The notes under the pieces were generated by a model. The model did no database searches. It was not told where the DNA came from and worked only from the letters and a program-made list of their open reading frames with translations. The position numbers and the translations under genes were made by a program. Shown piece after piece: positions 16,056-24,883 of a stretch of DNA of 64,000 nucleotides (position 1 is the first letter of the stretch; each line of letters opens with the position of its first letter). The DNA lies in NCBI RefSeq assembly GCF_002287065.1, contig NZ_NSJZ01000001.1:310001-374000 (forward strand), read 5' to 3'. This DNA comes from Paracoccus salipaludis. Lineage in GTDB: Bacteria > Pseudomonadota > Alphaproteobacteria > Rhodobacterales > Rhodobacteraceae.

Positions 16056-18434
16056 TCAGTCGGGCACCTGCTGACCCACCGAGGCGGAGGGGGCGGGAAC
16101 TTCGGGCTCGCTGACCGGGGCGGCGTCCTCTCCGGTCAGCCGCTCGGCGACCTCGGCGGCAAGCGTCTCGAGCAACTGCAACTCCTCGTCGTCGAGTTCG
16201 CGCACCTGGTCGTGGATCAGGCAGAGCGCGCCCAGAACTACCCCGTCCGCCTTCCGGACGGGGGCGGCCGCCAGCGCGCGGGCCGACCACCTGTGCAGGA
16301 TGGCGTTTTCCGACAGCACGGGGTCGCGCTCGATGTCGGCCACCGCGACCGGCTTCGCATCGCTCAGGACCTGGGCGGCAATCGGTGAATCCTGCGGCAG
16401 CACGATCAGGTCCCGTCCGTCGGACGTGCGCGCGCCGGGCAGGTCGTGGCTGGCGCCGATCACCAGCTCGTTCTCGCCCTCGATGGCCACGATCACGGCG
16501 GTCCTGACGTCGAAGACATCGGCGGCCCGGATGGCATAGTCGTCGAGATCCTCGCGCAGTTCGGGGTTCTCGAGCCGCACGCCCTTGAGCGTCTCGTTGC
16601 GGACCGCGGCGGCCTGGGGGTCCTGCACGACCTCGACCGACGCGCCTTCCGCGTCGCGGACCAGAAGCGAGATGCGGCCCACCGCCTCCTTGATCGAGGC
16701 CACGACGGCATCCGCGCCAAGGGCCTCGCGCCGGCGGTCGTCCAGTTCGTCCGACGCCACGCCCCACAGGCCCAGCACCACCTTGGCCCGAGGCCAGCGC
16801 GCCCGGATGCGGCGCGTGAGATTGCGGGCACCGGCATCCGGCTCGCGGCTGAAGAAGCTCAGCAGGACGACCTGCACGCCCTCGAGTTCCAGCCCCGCGA
16901 CATAGCGCGAGGTGGCGGTCCCGGCGGCCCGCACCGCCGCGGGCACGCCGTCCAGCTGCAGGCTGTGGGCCAGCATCTCGCAGGCCTGGCGGTCGATCTC
17001 CCACTTGCCGGCGATGCAGGCGACGCGCGGGGCCGCGCCCTCGGGCAGGGTGGCGGGATGGGCGTCGCGGATCTCCTCCAGCAGTTCGTCCATGCCGTTG
17101 GCGATGCGCAGGCGGTGCTCGGCGCGGGCGTTGTTGATATAGTCGATGCTGGCCTGCCGCAGGACCTCCATTCCCTCGTCGTTGTAGAACTCGGTCACGG
17201 ACTCCTCCTCGATCACGTCCTCGGCGATGTCGATGGCATCGTCGGGATCGTTGGCGATCAGGCGCTGGTAGATGCGGGTCTGGCGACTGAGCGCGGGGCT
17301 GGACCCGAGCAGCGTTTCGAGGATGGACAGCTGCGGGATATAGCGGCCCACGACCAGAAGGCAGACGGTCAGCGGCGTGGACAGGACCAGCCCGATCGGT
17401 CCCCAGATCGCCGTCCAGAAGGTCGCGGCGGCGATCAGCGACAGCACCGACAGCCCGGTGCTGGTGCCGTAAAGCAGCGGCTCGATGATGTTGTTGGACA
17501 CCAGTTCCAGCACCAGGATCAGCGCGGCCGTCATCAGCACCATGTTCCAGCCGGGATCGACCGCGAAGGCGAGGCTGAGCGGGAAGACCGCCGACAGGAT
17601 CGGCCCGACATAGGGGATGAAGCGCATCACCGCCGCCAGCGTGCCCCACAGGATGAAGCCCGGCACGCCGATGAGCCACAGCCCCAGCGCCATGGGCAGC
17701 GCATAGGTGACGTTCACCACAAGCTGCATCAGCAGGTACTTCGAGATGCGTTTGCTCGCCTCTTCCAGCGCGTCGGTGGACCGGTAGATGTTGCCGCCGA
17801 GGATCCTCAGCAGCCTGTCCCTCAGGTCGCCCTGGTCCAGAAGGATCAGCACCACGAAGACCAGCACGATGCCCGCGGTGGCGATGGGCGACAGCAGGGG
17901 CGAAAGCCACAGCATCGCGGTCTTGAAGGGCGAGACCGGCTCGGGGATGACGCGAACGCGCTGGGGCGGGACGTCGTTCTCCTCGCCCTCGCCGACGACC
18001 TCGGCCACTTCCTTCTGCACGGTGTCCACGGTCTGCAGCGCGCCTTCCAGGATGCCCGGCCCTTCCATCTGTGCGCCCAGGTCCTTGATCTTGGCGCGGA
18101 TGGTGGACTGGTAGGTCGGCAGTTGCGCGCTGAGCGACTGCACCTGCACGGCGACAAGGGTTCCCAGACCCCCCAGCACCGCCAGCACCAGCCCCATGGC
18201 CAGTGCCACCGCAAGAAGCCGCGACAGCCCGTGCCGCACCAGCCAGTGCACCAGAGGCCCCAGCACGAAGCTGATGAGAAAGGCGACCGCCAGCGGGATC
18301 AGCACCACCTGCCCGAAGTAGAGCGCGGCGACGATGATGGTGGCGATCACCAGCCCTGCGGCCAGGCGCACCACGTCGGTCTGTTGTGACTGAGGCGGCG
18401 GCTCGGTGCCGGACGGCGGAAGCGGAAGGATCAC
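16056..18434 (-). CDS. AI-2E-family membrane protein fused to a GAF domain
   Basis: A 792-residue protein with three parts. Residues about 20-355 form the AI-2E (PerM/TqsA) family membrane domain, with a paired N-terminal hydrophobic hairpin and a later cluster of membrane segments. Residues about 450-585 look like a Rossmann-type domain similar to cobalamin-binding (B12-binding) folds (VQVVLLSFFSREP and AKVVLGLWG). Residues about 620-775 are a GAF-like sensor domain ending in LCLIHDQVRELDDEEL. AI-2E proteins export signals or Na+/Li+; the C-terminal extension suggests regulation by a small molecule. The start appears to be GTG 18434. The architecture is unusual compared with the 350-residue family members. 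Confidence 0.8.
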   Translation of the reverse strand: MILPLPPSGTEPPPQSQQTDVVRLAAGLVIATIIVAALYFGQVVLIPLAVAFLISFVLGPLVHWLVRHGLSRLLAVALAMGLVLAVLGGLGTLVAVQVQSLSAQLPTYQSTIRAKIKDLGAQMEGPGILEGALQTVDTVQKEVAEVVGEGEENDVPPQRVRVIPEPVSPFKTAMLWLSPLLSPIATAGIVLVFVVLILLDQGDLRDRLLRILGGNIYRSTDALEEASKRISKYLLMQLVVNVTYALPMALGLWLIGVPGFILWGTLAAVMRFIPYVGPILSAVFPLSLAFAVDPGWNMVLMTAALILVLELVSNNIIEPLLYGTSTGLSVLSLIAAATFWTAIWGPIGLVLSTPLTVCLLVVGRYIPQLSILETLLGSSPALSRQTRIYQRLIANDPDDAIDIAEDVIEEESVTEFYNDEGMEVLRQASIDYINNARAEHRLRIANGMDELLEEIRDAHPATLPEGAAPRVACIAGKWEIDRQACEMLAHSLQLDGVPAAVRAAGTATSRYVAGLELEGVQVVLLSFFSREPDAGARNLTRRIRARWPRAKVVLGLWGVASDELDDRRREALGADAVVASIKEAVGRISLLVRDAEGASVEVVQDPQAAAVRNETLKGVRLENPELREDLDDYAIRAADVFDVRTAVIVAIEGENELVIGASHDLPGARTSDGRDLIVLPQDSPIAAQVLSDAKPVAVADIERDPVLSENAILHRWSARALAAAPVRKADGVVLGALCLIHDQVRELDDEELQLLETLAAEVAERLTGEDAAPVSEPEVPAPSASVGQQVPD

Positions 18435-18566
18435 GTGGGCACCGGAACTGGGGGGATCGCGCAGCCGGAACGCCGACGCAGGGCAGGTGGTTCAAACGAA
18501 AGCGGACCGAGACGCGGCCGACCCGCACCCGCCCGGTTCAGCCTCGGGAGGCTGTCGCCGCCCTGG

Positions 18567-19745
18567 TCACGAACGGCCGCCCGGGCCGGCCGCAAGGGCC
18601 TCGACCACCTCGCCCAGCATCCGGTCGCATCCATCGAGTTGGGCACGTTCGACGAATTCATCGGGCTTGTGGCCCTGCTCCATGAAGCCCGGCCCGCAGA
18701 TGGCGGTGGGGATGCCGAGGTTGTCGTGAAACAGCCCCGCCTCGGTGCCGAAGGCCACCTTGATCGCCGGGCCGTTGTCGCCCGTGACCTGCCGCAGGAA
18801 CCGCACGGCGGGCGAATCCGGCGGCGCATCCAGGCCGGGATAGCCGGACAGGGCTTCGATCCCGATGCCCGCCTCGGGGAAGCGCGCGTGGAAGGGCCGC
18901 GCGATCTCCTCGGCGTCACGCGTGATGCCTTCAAGGATCAGGGCGGGGTCGTCGCCGGCGATGTTGCGGATCTCGAAGTCGATCTCGCAGCGGTTCGGCA
19001 CGATGTTCAGCGCGTTGCCGCCGCGCATCAGGCCCGCGTGGATGGTCGAATAGGGGATGTCGTAGTCGGGGTCGCGCAGGCCGCTGCGGTCGATCTCCTC
19101 CTGCCGCGCCTGAAGCGCGGCGATGAAGCGCGCGCCCAGGTGCAGCGCGTTCAGCGCCTGCGGGGCCAGGGCCGAGTGCCCCTCGCGCCCCTGGCAGCAG
19201 GCGCGGAAAGCGACCTTGCCCTTGTGGCCGGCGGCGATCCTCATGCCCGTGGGCTCGCCGACGATGCACAGCGCGGGGCGCTCGGGCCGGGCGGCCAGCG
19301 CCCCGATCATGCCGCGCACACCCAGGCAGCCGATCTCCTCGTCATAGGACAGCGCAAGATGCAGGGGGGTGCGAAGGTCCCGCCCCGAGGCCAGAAGCGC
19401 GGCGCGGAGGGCTGCGGCGACAAAGCCCTTCATGTCCGCCGTGCCGCGCCCGTAGAGCCGGCCGTCCTTCTCGGCCAGCTCGAAGGGATCGGTGGTCCAA
19501 TCCTGTCCGGCCACGGGGACGACATCCGTGTGCCCCGACAGGACGACGCCACCCGGCCCCTCGGGTCCGACCGTCACCCACAGGTTCGCCCGTGTCCCGT
19601 CAGGATGCGCGAACCGCTCGACCCGTGCGCCGGCGGGGGTCAGCAGGCGTTCCACATGGTCCAGAAGCGCAAGGTTCGGCTGGCGCGAGACCGTGGGGAA
19701 AGCGACCAGGTCGCGCAGGATCTCGACTGTCGAGGGGATGGGCAT
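18567..19745 (-). CDS. argE: Acetylornithine deacetylase-like M20 peptidase (ArgE)
   Basis: A 392-residue M20-family zinc hydrolase that removes an N-acyl group from an amino acid such as N-acetylornithine. The metal site is seen as LSGHTDVVPV, GRGTADMKG, SYDEEIG and, near the end, a final His in GFMEQGHKPDEF. The start ATG 19745 (MPIPST) gives the usual length; a longer frame is antisense to the monooxygenase gene. It is divergent from the monooxygenase-RidA-DUF1028 operon, so it may serve that pathway rather than arginine synthesis. A LysR-type dyad lies in the shared 154-bp promoter region. Confidence 0.88.
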   Translation of the reverse strand: MPIPSTVEILRDLVAFPTVSRQPNLALLDHVERLLTPAGARVERFAHPDGTRANLWVTVGPEGPGGVVLSGHTDVVPVAGQDWTTDPFELAEKDGRLYGRGTADMKGFVAAALRAALLASGRDLRTPLHLALSYDEEIGCLGVRGMIGALAARPERPALCIVGEPTGMRIAAGHKGKVAFRACCQGREGHSALAPQALNALHLGARFIAALQARQEEIDRSGLRDPDYDIPYSTIHAGLMRGGNALNIVPNRCEIDFEIRNIAGDDPALILEGITRDAEEIARPFHARFPEAGIGIEALSGYPGLDAPPDSPAVRFLRQVTGDNGPAIKVAFGTEAGLFHDNLGIPTAICGPGFMEQGHKPDEFVERAQLDGCDRMLGEVVEALAAGPGGRS

Positions 19746-19807
19746 GGGCGGCTCCGGGACAAGGCCGGGCCATTGCTTCAGCAGCTCGCGGCCAAGCGCA
19801 AGCCGCC

Positions 19808-19822
19808 TTAGGAACAGCCTAA
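19808..19822. promoter_or_regulatory. LysR-type dyad TTAGG-N5-CCTAA between argE-like and monooxygenase genes
   Basis: A perfect 15-bp interrupted palindrome with T-N11-A geometry, the usual form of a LysR-type binding site. It sits 78 bp upstream of the monooxygenase start and 63 bp upstream of the argE-like start. A near-identical copy is at 24649-24663. Confidence 0.5.
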
Positions 19823-19899
19823 CCAATGCGATGCCAGATCGTAATTTTCGCCGCGTCCCCGGCGCGGTTACATCCTTGCGGGCCACGAAGGATGCAGGA

Positions 19900-21201
19900 A
19901 TGCCGGTGGAAACGACAGACACGCTTGTGATCGGCGCCGGGCAGGCGGGGCTCGCGATGAGCGAGCACCTGACGCAGGCTGGTGTCCCGCATCTGGTGCT
20001 GGAACGCGACCGGATCGCCGAACGCTGGCGCTCGGCGCGCTGGGACTCCCTTGTGGCGAACGGCCCCGCCTGGCATGACCGCTTTCCCGGCATGACCTTT
20101 GACGAGGTCGATCCCGCCGTGGGCCCCGACGACTTCCCGCACAAGGAGGTCGTGGCCGCTTACCTGGAAGCCTATGCCCGCCGCTTCCATGCGCCCGTCC
20201 GCACCGGGGTCGAGGTGCTGTCGGTCGAGCGGCTGGAGGGTCGCGCCGGCTTCCGGGTCGAGACCTCGCAGGGCGTCATCGAGGCGCAGCGCGTCGTCGC
20301 CGCGACCGGGCCTTTCCAGAAGCCGGTCATCCCGCCGGTCATCCCCGGCGATGCGGGCGTCGCGCAGGTCCATTCCAGCGACTACCGCAACCCGGACCAG
20401 CTGGCGCCCGGCGCGGTGCTGATCGTCGGGGCGGGTTCGTCGGGCGTGCAGATCGCGGACGAGCTGCGCCGCGCGGGGCGGACGGTCCACCTGTCCGTGG
20501 GGCCGCATGACCGGCCCCCGCGCAGCTATCGGGGGCGCGACTTCTGCTGGTGGCTGGGGGTGCTGGGCAAGTGGGACATGGCCGCGCCCAGGCCCGGGAC
20601 CGAGCATGTCACGATCGCCGTCAGCGGCGCGCGCGGGGGCGAGACCATCGACTTCCGCCGCCTGGCGCAGGAGGGCATGATCCTTCTGGGCCGGACCGAG
20701 GGCTACGCGGAGGGCAGGCTGATCTTCGCGGGCGATCTGGTGACGAACCTGAACAACGGCGACGCCAACCATGACGGGCTGCTGGACGAGGCCGACGCCT
20801 ATGCCGAACGCAACGGGCTGGACCTGCCGCAGGACCCGCAGGCGCGCCGCCGCTGGCCCGATGCGGAGTGCATCGTGAATCCGATCCGCGAGCTCGACTT
20901 GGCCAGCGCAGGGATCGCCACCGTCATCTGGGCGACGGGCTTCTCGGCCGACTACGGCTGGATGAGGATCGACGCTTTCGACGAACGGGGCCGCCCGGTC
21001 CACCAGCGCGGCGTTTCGGTCGAGCCGGGGGTCTATTTCCTGGGCCTGCCCTGGCAGTCGCGACGGGGGTCCAGCTTCATCTGGGGCGTCTGGCACGACG
21101 CCCGGCACATCGCCGAGCAGATCGCCATCCAGCGCAAGTATCTCGACTATCACCAGGGCGCCGCGTCCCGGCCGGAACCGGAACAGCGCCGCGCCTGCTA
21201 G
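19900..21201 (+). CDS. Flavin-containing monooxygenase (NAD(P)/FAD-dependent)
   Basis: A 433-residue flavoprotein. The FAD-binding GxGxxG is in VIGAGQAGLA, the NADPH-binding one in LIVGAGSSGVQ, and the family ATG segments are VVAATGPFQKP and VIWATGFSADY. Enzymes of this type oxygenate nitrogen or sulfur or catalyse Baeyer-Villiger reactions. It is followed 35 bp later by RidA and then DUF1028 genes. RidA removes reactive enamines and imines, so the group probably degrades an amine or N-heterocycle; the substrate is unknown. ATG 19900 is chosen because a GCAGGA sits before it and the flavin motif starts at residue 9. Confidence 0.88.
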   Translation: MPVETTDTLVIGAGQAGLAMSEHLTQAGVPHLVLERDRIAERWRSARWDSLVANGPAWHDRFPGMTFDEVDPAVGPDDFPHKEVVAAYLEAYARRFHAPVRTGVEVLSVERLEGRAGFRVETSQGVIEAQRVVAATGPFQKPVIPPVIPGDAGVAQVHSSDYRNPDQLAPGAVLIVGAGSSGVQIADELRRAGRTVHLSVGPHDRPPRSYRGRDFCWWLGVLGKWDMAAPRPGTEHVTIAVSGARGGETIDFRRLAQEGMILLGRTEGYAEGRLIFAGDLVTNLNNGDANHDGLLDEADAYAERNGLDLPQDPQARRRWPDAECIVNPIRELDLASAGIATVIWATGFSADYGWMRIDAFDERGRPVHQRGVSVEPGVYFLGLPWQSRRGSSFIWGVWHDARHIAEQIAIQRKYLDYHQGAASRPEPEQRRAC

Positions 21202-21236
21202 CACCCACATTCCACAGGACCACGACGGAGACTGCC

Positions 21237-21653
21237 TTGGCCCATACCCGCATCCGCAAGTTCAACACCGCCGACACCTACCCCGAGCAGAAGCTGGACA
21301 ACGACCTGTGCCAGGCGGTGGTGACGCAGGGGGGCCGGACCGTCTGGCTGCGCGGGCAATGCCCCCAGAACCTCGACGACGCGAAGAACATCGACAGCCA
21401 CGACCCGGCCGAGCAGACCCACAAGGTGATGCAGAACATCTGCCAGTTGATCGAGGAAGCGGGCGGTCGGATGGAACACCTGGTCAAGGTCGTCGTCTAC
21501 ATCACCGACGTCCGCCACCGCGAGGCGGTCTATCGCACCATGGGCGAATATATCCGCGGCGTGCATCCCGTCTCGACGGGGCTGGTCGTCTCGGCGCTGG
21601 CCCGCCCCGAATGGCTGGTCGAGATCGACGCCACGGCCGTGATCCCGGACTGA
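21237..21653 (+). CDS. RidA-family reactive intermediate deaminase
   Basis: A 138-residue RidA (YjgF/YER057c/UK114) protein, a small trimer-forming enzyme that hydrolyses enamine and imine intermediates. Family features are the VVVYITDVRHREAV segment and the C-terminal PEWLVEIDATAV. The start is TTG 21237, preceded by GGAG 7 nt upstream; no ATG is available at the expected position. It is 4 nt from the DUF1028 gene, and RidA-DUF1028 pairs are common in amine catabolic operons. Confidence 0.88.
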   Translation: MAHTRIRKFNTADTYPEQKLDNDLCQAVVTQGGRTVWLRGQCPQNLDDAKNIDSHDPAEQTHKVMQNICQLIEEAGGRMEHLVKVVVYITDVRHREAVYRTMGEYIRGVHPVSTGLVVSALARPEWLVEIDATAVIPD

Positions 21654-21657
21654 GCCG

Positions 21658-22332
21658 ATGACCTTCTCGCTTGTCGCCCGCTGCACCGAGACGGGAATGT
21701 TCGGCGTCGCCATCTCGTCGTCGTCGCCTGCCGTCGCGGCGCGCTGTTCCTACGCCCGGGCCGGGGTGGGGGCGGTCGCCTCGCAGAACGTCACCGATCC
21801 CACGCTGGGGCCGATGGCGCTGGACCTGATGGAGCGCGGCCTTTCGGCGCCCGAGGCGGTCGCGGTCGTGCAGACCCGGGGCCGGTTCATCGAATACCGG
21901 CAGGTGCTGGCCGTGGACCGCAACGGGCGCACGGCGATCCATTCAGGGCCGAACGCGCTGGGCATCTGGGCCGAGGCGCGGGCGGAAAACGTCGCCGCGG
22001 GCGGCAACCTGCTGGCCGACCGGGGCGTGCCGCAGGCGATCGTGGAGGGGTTCCTGGCCTCGGCCGGACATCTGGGCGACCGGCTGATCGCGGCGATGCG
22101 CGCGGGCCTTGCGGCGGGGGGCGAGGCGGGGCCGGTCCATTCCGCCGGCCTGAAGATCGTGGACAAGGTCAGCTGGCCCGTCGCGGACCTGCGCTGCGAC
22201 TGGACCGACGCCTGCCCCGTCGAGGCCGTCGCGGCGGCGTGGGGGATCTACAAGCCCCAGCTCGACGCCTATGTGCAGCGCGCGCTGGACCCCCGCGCCG
22301 CGCCCTCCTACGGGGTGCCGGGGGACGAATAG
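21658..22332 (+). CDS. DUF1028 family Ntn-hydrolase-like protein
   Basis: A 224-residue DUF1028 protein. The N-terminal TFSLVARCTETGMFGVAISS and ASQNVTDPTLG motifs are characteristic. The family has an Ntn-hydrolase-type fold and is found next to RidA and amine-degrading genes, but no reaction has been firmly assigned. It begins 4 nt after ridA and closes the monooxygenase operon. Confidence 0.88.
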   Translation: MTFSLVARCTETGMFGVAISSSSPAVAARCSYARAGVGAVASQNVTDPTLGPMALDLMERGLSAPEAVAVVQTRGRFIEYRQVLAVDRNGRTAIHSGPNALGIWAEARAENVAAGGNLLADRGVPQAIVEGFLASAGHLGDRLIAAMRAGLAAGGEAGPVHSAGLKIVDKVSWPVADLRCDWTDACPVEAVAAAWGIYKPQLDAYVQRALDPRAAPSYGVPGDE

Positions 22333-22434
22333 CCATGCGGCGGGGACGCCTTGTCCGTTCAGGGTCTTTGCCCTAGCGTTCCGGGTCGCGGCCCATCGCC
22401 GCAGCCCGTCCGCGCCCTGAAAGACCCGAGCAAA

Positions 22435-23382
22435 ATGCCCGTTCGCTATACCTTGCGGCAACTGGAATATCTGGTGGCGGTGGGCGAGGCGGGCAGCATC
22501 GTCGCGGCGGCGCAGCAGGTGAACGTTTCGCCGCCCTCGATCTCGGCGGGCGTCTCGCATCTGGAGGAGGAACTGGGCGTCCAGCTTTTCGTCCGCCACC
22601 ACGCGCAGGGGCTGACGCCCACGCTGGCCGGGCGCAAGCTGCTGGAACACGCCCGCATGGTGCTGCGCGAGGCCGCGGCCCTGCGCGATCTCGCGCGCGA
22701 GCTTTCGGGCTCGATCCGCTGGCCGCTGGCGATCGGCTGCATGACGACCTTCGCCCATGCCGTCCTGCCCGCGCTGCGGCGCAGCTTTGCCGACGAATAC
22801 CCCGAGGTCCGCATCTCGCAGGTCGAGGCCGACCAGGCCGAACTGATCAGCCTGCTGCGGCAGGCCCGGATCGACCTGGCGCTGACCTATGACCTGGACC
22901 TGCCCGGCGACCTGCGCTTCTTCCCGATGATGGAACTGCCGCCGCTGGTGGCCCTGAACGAGGGCCACCCGCTGGCGCAGCACGCCGAGATCTCGGTCGA
23001 GGACCTGGCGCCGCATCCGATGGTGCTGCTGGACCTGCCGCTGAGCGCGGATTACTTCCTGTCCTTCTTCGCCGACCGCGGCCTGCGCCCGAACATCGCC
23101 GAGCGGACACGGGACATGGCGGTGCTGCGCAGTCTGGTCGCCAACGGCTTCGGCTATTCCATCGTCAACCTGCGGCCCCTGAACGACGTGGCACCGGATG
23201 GCCGGCCGCTGCGCTTCGTGCCCCTGGGCGGCAATGCGCGCGCGATGAAGATGGGGATGCTGGTCAGCACGGCGGTGGAACGCAGCCAGCTGCACCGGAC
23301 CTTCCTTGCCAGCGCCAGCGAGTGGGTCCGGCGCAACAGCCACCGCCTGTCCGGCGGCGGCCCCCTGCCCGAAGAGGCATGA
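22435..23382 (+). CDS. LysR-family transcriptional regulator
   Basis: A 315-residue LysR protein with the N-terminal winged helix (residues 1-65: LRQLEYLVAVGEAGSIVAAAQQVNVS) and a periplasmic-binding-like effector domain. It is about 100 bp after the DUF1028 gene on the same strand and upstream of an oppositely oriented binding-protein gene. It resembles the second LysR at 26134 (shared LRQ and HHARGLT-type segments), so the two are paralogues. The dyads at 19808 and 24649 are its probable targets. ATG 22435 is chosen since the HTH begins at residue 5; an upstream GTG/ATG extension has no similarity. Confidence 0.9.
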   Translation: MPVRYTLRQLEYLVAVGEAGSIVAAAQQVNVSPPSISAGVSHLEEELGVQLFVRHHAQGLTPTLAGRKLLEHARMVLREAAALRDLARELSGSIRWPLAIGCMTTFAHAVLPALRRSFADEYPEVRISQVEADQAELISLLRQARIDLALTYDLDLPGDLRFFPMMELPPLVALNEGHPLAQHAEISVEDLAPHPMVLLDLPLSADYFLSFFADRGLRPNIAERTRDMAVLRSLVANGFGYSIVNLRPLNDVAPDGRPLRFVPLGGNARAMKMGMLVSTAVERSQLHRTFLASASEWVRRNSHRLSGGGPLPEEA

Positions 23383-23412
23383 GCGGGCGGCAGGCGACCG
23401 CCCGCGCCAGAG

Positions 23413-24483
23413 TTACCGCGACAGCCAGGTGGTGAAGCGCTCGGTGATCTCGGTTTCGTGGTCCACCCAGAAGTCATGCGACGATTGCAGCGCATTCGTC
23501 ATGTTGTCCTGGCTGGTGGGCAGAAGGGGCTTCATCTCGGTCTTGCCGTCCTCGTACAAGCCCACCAGCGGGATCGACGACTTGCGCGTGGGGCCGTAGG
23601 CGATCCACTTCGTCTGGGCCGCCAGCGGCTCTGTTCCGGTGGCGAAGCGGATATACTCCATGGCGGCGTCCCGGTTCGGCGCGCCTTTCGGCACGGCGAA
23701 AAGGTCATATTCCTGCACCTGCCCGTCCCAGACGATCCGGAAGGGCTTGCCTTCCGACACGATGGCCGAGAACAGGCGGCCGTTGTAGGCCGTGGTCATG
23801 GCCACCTCGCCATCCGCCAGAAGCTGGGGCGGCTGCGCGCCCGCTTCCCACCACACGATCTGCGGCTTGATCGTGTCGAGCTTGGCAAAGGCGCGGTCGA
23901 GCCCCTCGTCTGTCGCCAGCACCTTGTAGACCTCGGCCGCGGGCACGCCATCGGCCATCAGGGCGATCTCAAGATTGATCTTCGGGCCCTTCCGCAGGCC
24001 GCGCTTGCCGGGAAAGCCTTCCAGGTCGAACAGGTCGGCGATGGTCGAAGGCTGCCGGTCGGGGAACTTCGTCGCGTCGAAGCCGTAGACGGTGGCGAAG
24101 ATCATCGAGGCCACCGCGCAATCCGTCAGCGCGCCGGGCAGGAAATCCTCGGCCGCGGGCGTGCCGTCGGGCGCCGGGGGCAGGGTGGCGGCGTCGATCT
24201 CCTCAAGCACGCCCTCGTCGCACAGGCGCACGGCGTCGGTGAATTCCAGGTCCACCACGTCGACGGTGACGTTGCCCGCATCGACCATCGACTTGATCGG
24301 CCCCGCCGGGTTGTCCGCCGAGGTCATGGTGACGGCGGTCCCCGTCGCGGCGGTGAAGGGCTTGTTGTAGGCCTCGACCTGGCTTCTCTCGTAGGCGCCG
24401 CCCCAGCTCATCACCGTCAGGTCGGCATGGGCGGGAAGGGCAAGCGCGCAGAGCGCCGTCGCCTGAACCATCAGTTGCTTCAT
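23413..24483 (-). CDS. ABC transporter periplasmic binding protein (polyamine/iron type), orphan
   Basis: A 356-residue extracellular solute-binding protein of the PotD/AfuA-like fold. A signal peptide covers residues 1-20 (MKQLMVQATALCALALPAHA). The mature protein starts DLTVMSWGGAYERS, a motif typical of putrescine/spermidine-type binders. No permease or ATPase gene lies beside it, so it must use a transporter elsewhere or work as a sensor. It is preceded on its promoter side by a LysR dyad at 24649-24663, matching the one at the monooxygenase operon. Confidence 0.85.
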   Translation of the reverse strand: MKQLMVQATALCALALPAHADLTVMSWGGAYERSQVEAYNKPFTAATGTAVTMTSADNPAGPIKSMVDAGNVTVDVVDLEFTDAVRLCDEGVLEEIDAATLPPAPDGTPAAEDFLPGALTDCAVASMIFATVYGFDATKFPDRQPSTIADLFDLEGFPGKRGLRKGPKINLEIALMADGVPAAEVYKVLATDEGLDRAFAKLDTIKPQIVWWEAGAQPPQLLADGEVAMTTAYNGRLFSAIVSEGKPFRIVWDGQVQEYDLFAVPKGAPNRDAAMEYIRFATGTEPLAAQTKWIAYGPTRKSSIPLVGLYEDGKTEMKPLLPTSQDNMTNALQSSHDFWVDHETEITERFTTWLSR

Positions 24484-24648
24484 GTCTTGTTCCCTGTCCT
24501 TGTTCTGGTTGTTCCACCCGCGCCCCGCCGATGGTTCCCGGACGCGGCGCCGTCGCGGCGGCCGTTCATCCCGGTCCGGGCGCAAGGGCCGTCCATGGAT
24601 CATCCGGGCAGGGCCGGGCGGGTAAATAAGCGTTTTCCGCAGCCTTGC

Positions 24649-24663
24649 TTCGGGAAATCCTAA
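24649..24663. promoter_or_regulatory. LysR-type dyad TTCGG-N5-CCTAA
   Basis: An interrupted palindrome TTCGG-GAAAT-CCTAA, one base from perfect symmetry and sharing nine of ten dyad-arm positions with the one at 19808. It is 166 bp upstream of the binding-protein start. It probably binds the LysR regulator encoded at 22435, which is inference from the shared motif. Confidence 0.45.
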
Positions 24664-24705
24664 GCGGCTTCAATGCAGTAGACGTGCCGGAAAGTCATGC
24701 AGAAG

Positions 24706-24730
24706 GGCAGGGCGACGGGGTCGCCCTGCC
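24706..24730 (-). terminator. Perfect 11-bp hairpin, probable terminator of the Rieske gene
   Basis: GGCAGGGCGAC (24706-24716) pairs with GTCGCCCTGCC (24720-24730) around a 3-nt loop. It is about 150 bp downstream of the Rieske stop on the - strand, and the following bases TTCTGC form only a weak U-tract. It may also act in the other direction. Confidence 0.5.
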
Positions 24731-24883
24731 TATTCGCCAGCCAGTCCGAGGATGCATTCCGGGTAGGCGCGTTATTGGATAGCCGCTCCGCTGGCATGGG
24801 GCAGGGCGACCGCGAAAACGTGCGAATCGCAGCGCAGGATCAGGGATGCCCTGACCGCAGCGGCTACGCCTGTGCGGCCGCCC

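Larger units (their letters stand above)
24484..24883. other. Non-coding region between binding-protein and Rieske genes
   Basis: 400 bp with no supported gene. It contains the dyad at 24649-24663 and a hairpin at 24706-24730. Nothing else is seen. Confidence 0.5.

Noticed and set aside
16446..18389. 647-residue + strand frame opposite the AI-2E/GAF gene
   Set aside because: His/Gln/Asp-rich with no known domain; an antisense shadow of a recognised gene.
15988..18528. 846-residue frame antisense or offset to the AI-2E/GAF gene
   Set aside because: It is Arg/Ala/Gly-rich with no motifs and is out of frame with the recognised protein. High GC produces such long frames.
18567..19745. argE as part of an arginine biosynthesis cluster
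   Set aside because: No other arg gene is present; the neighbours are amine-catabolic, so the function may differ from ArgE.
24706..24730. Small RNA gene at the strong hairpin
   Set aside because: No promoter elements or T-tract on either side; a terminator is simpler.
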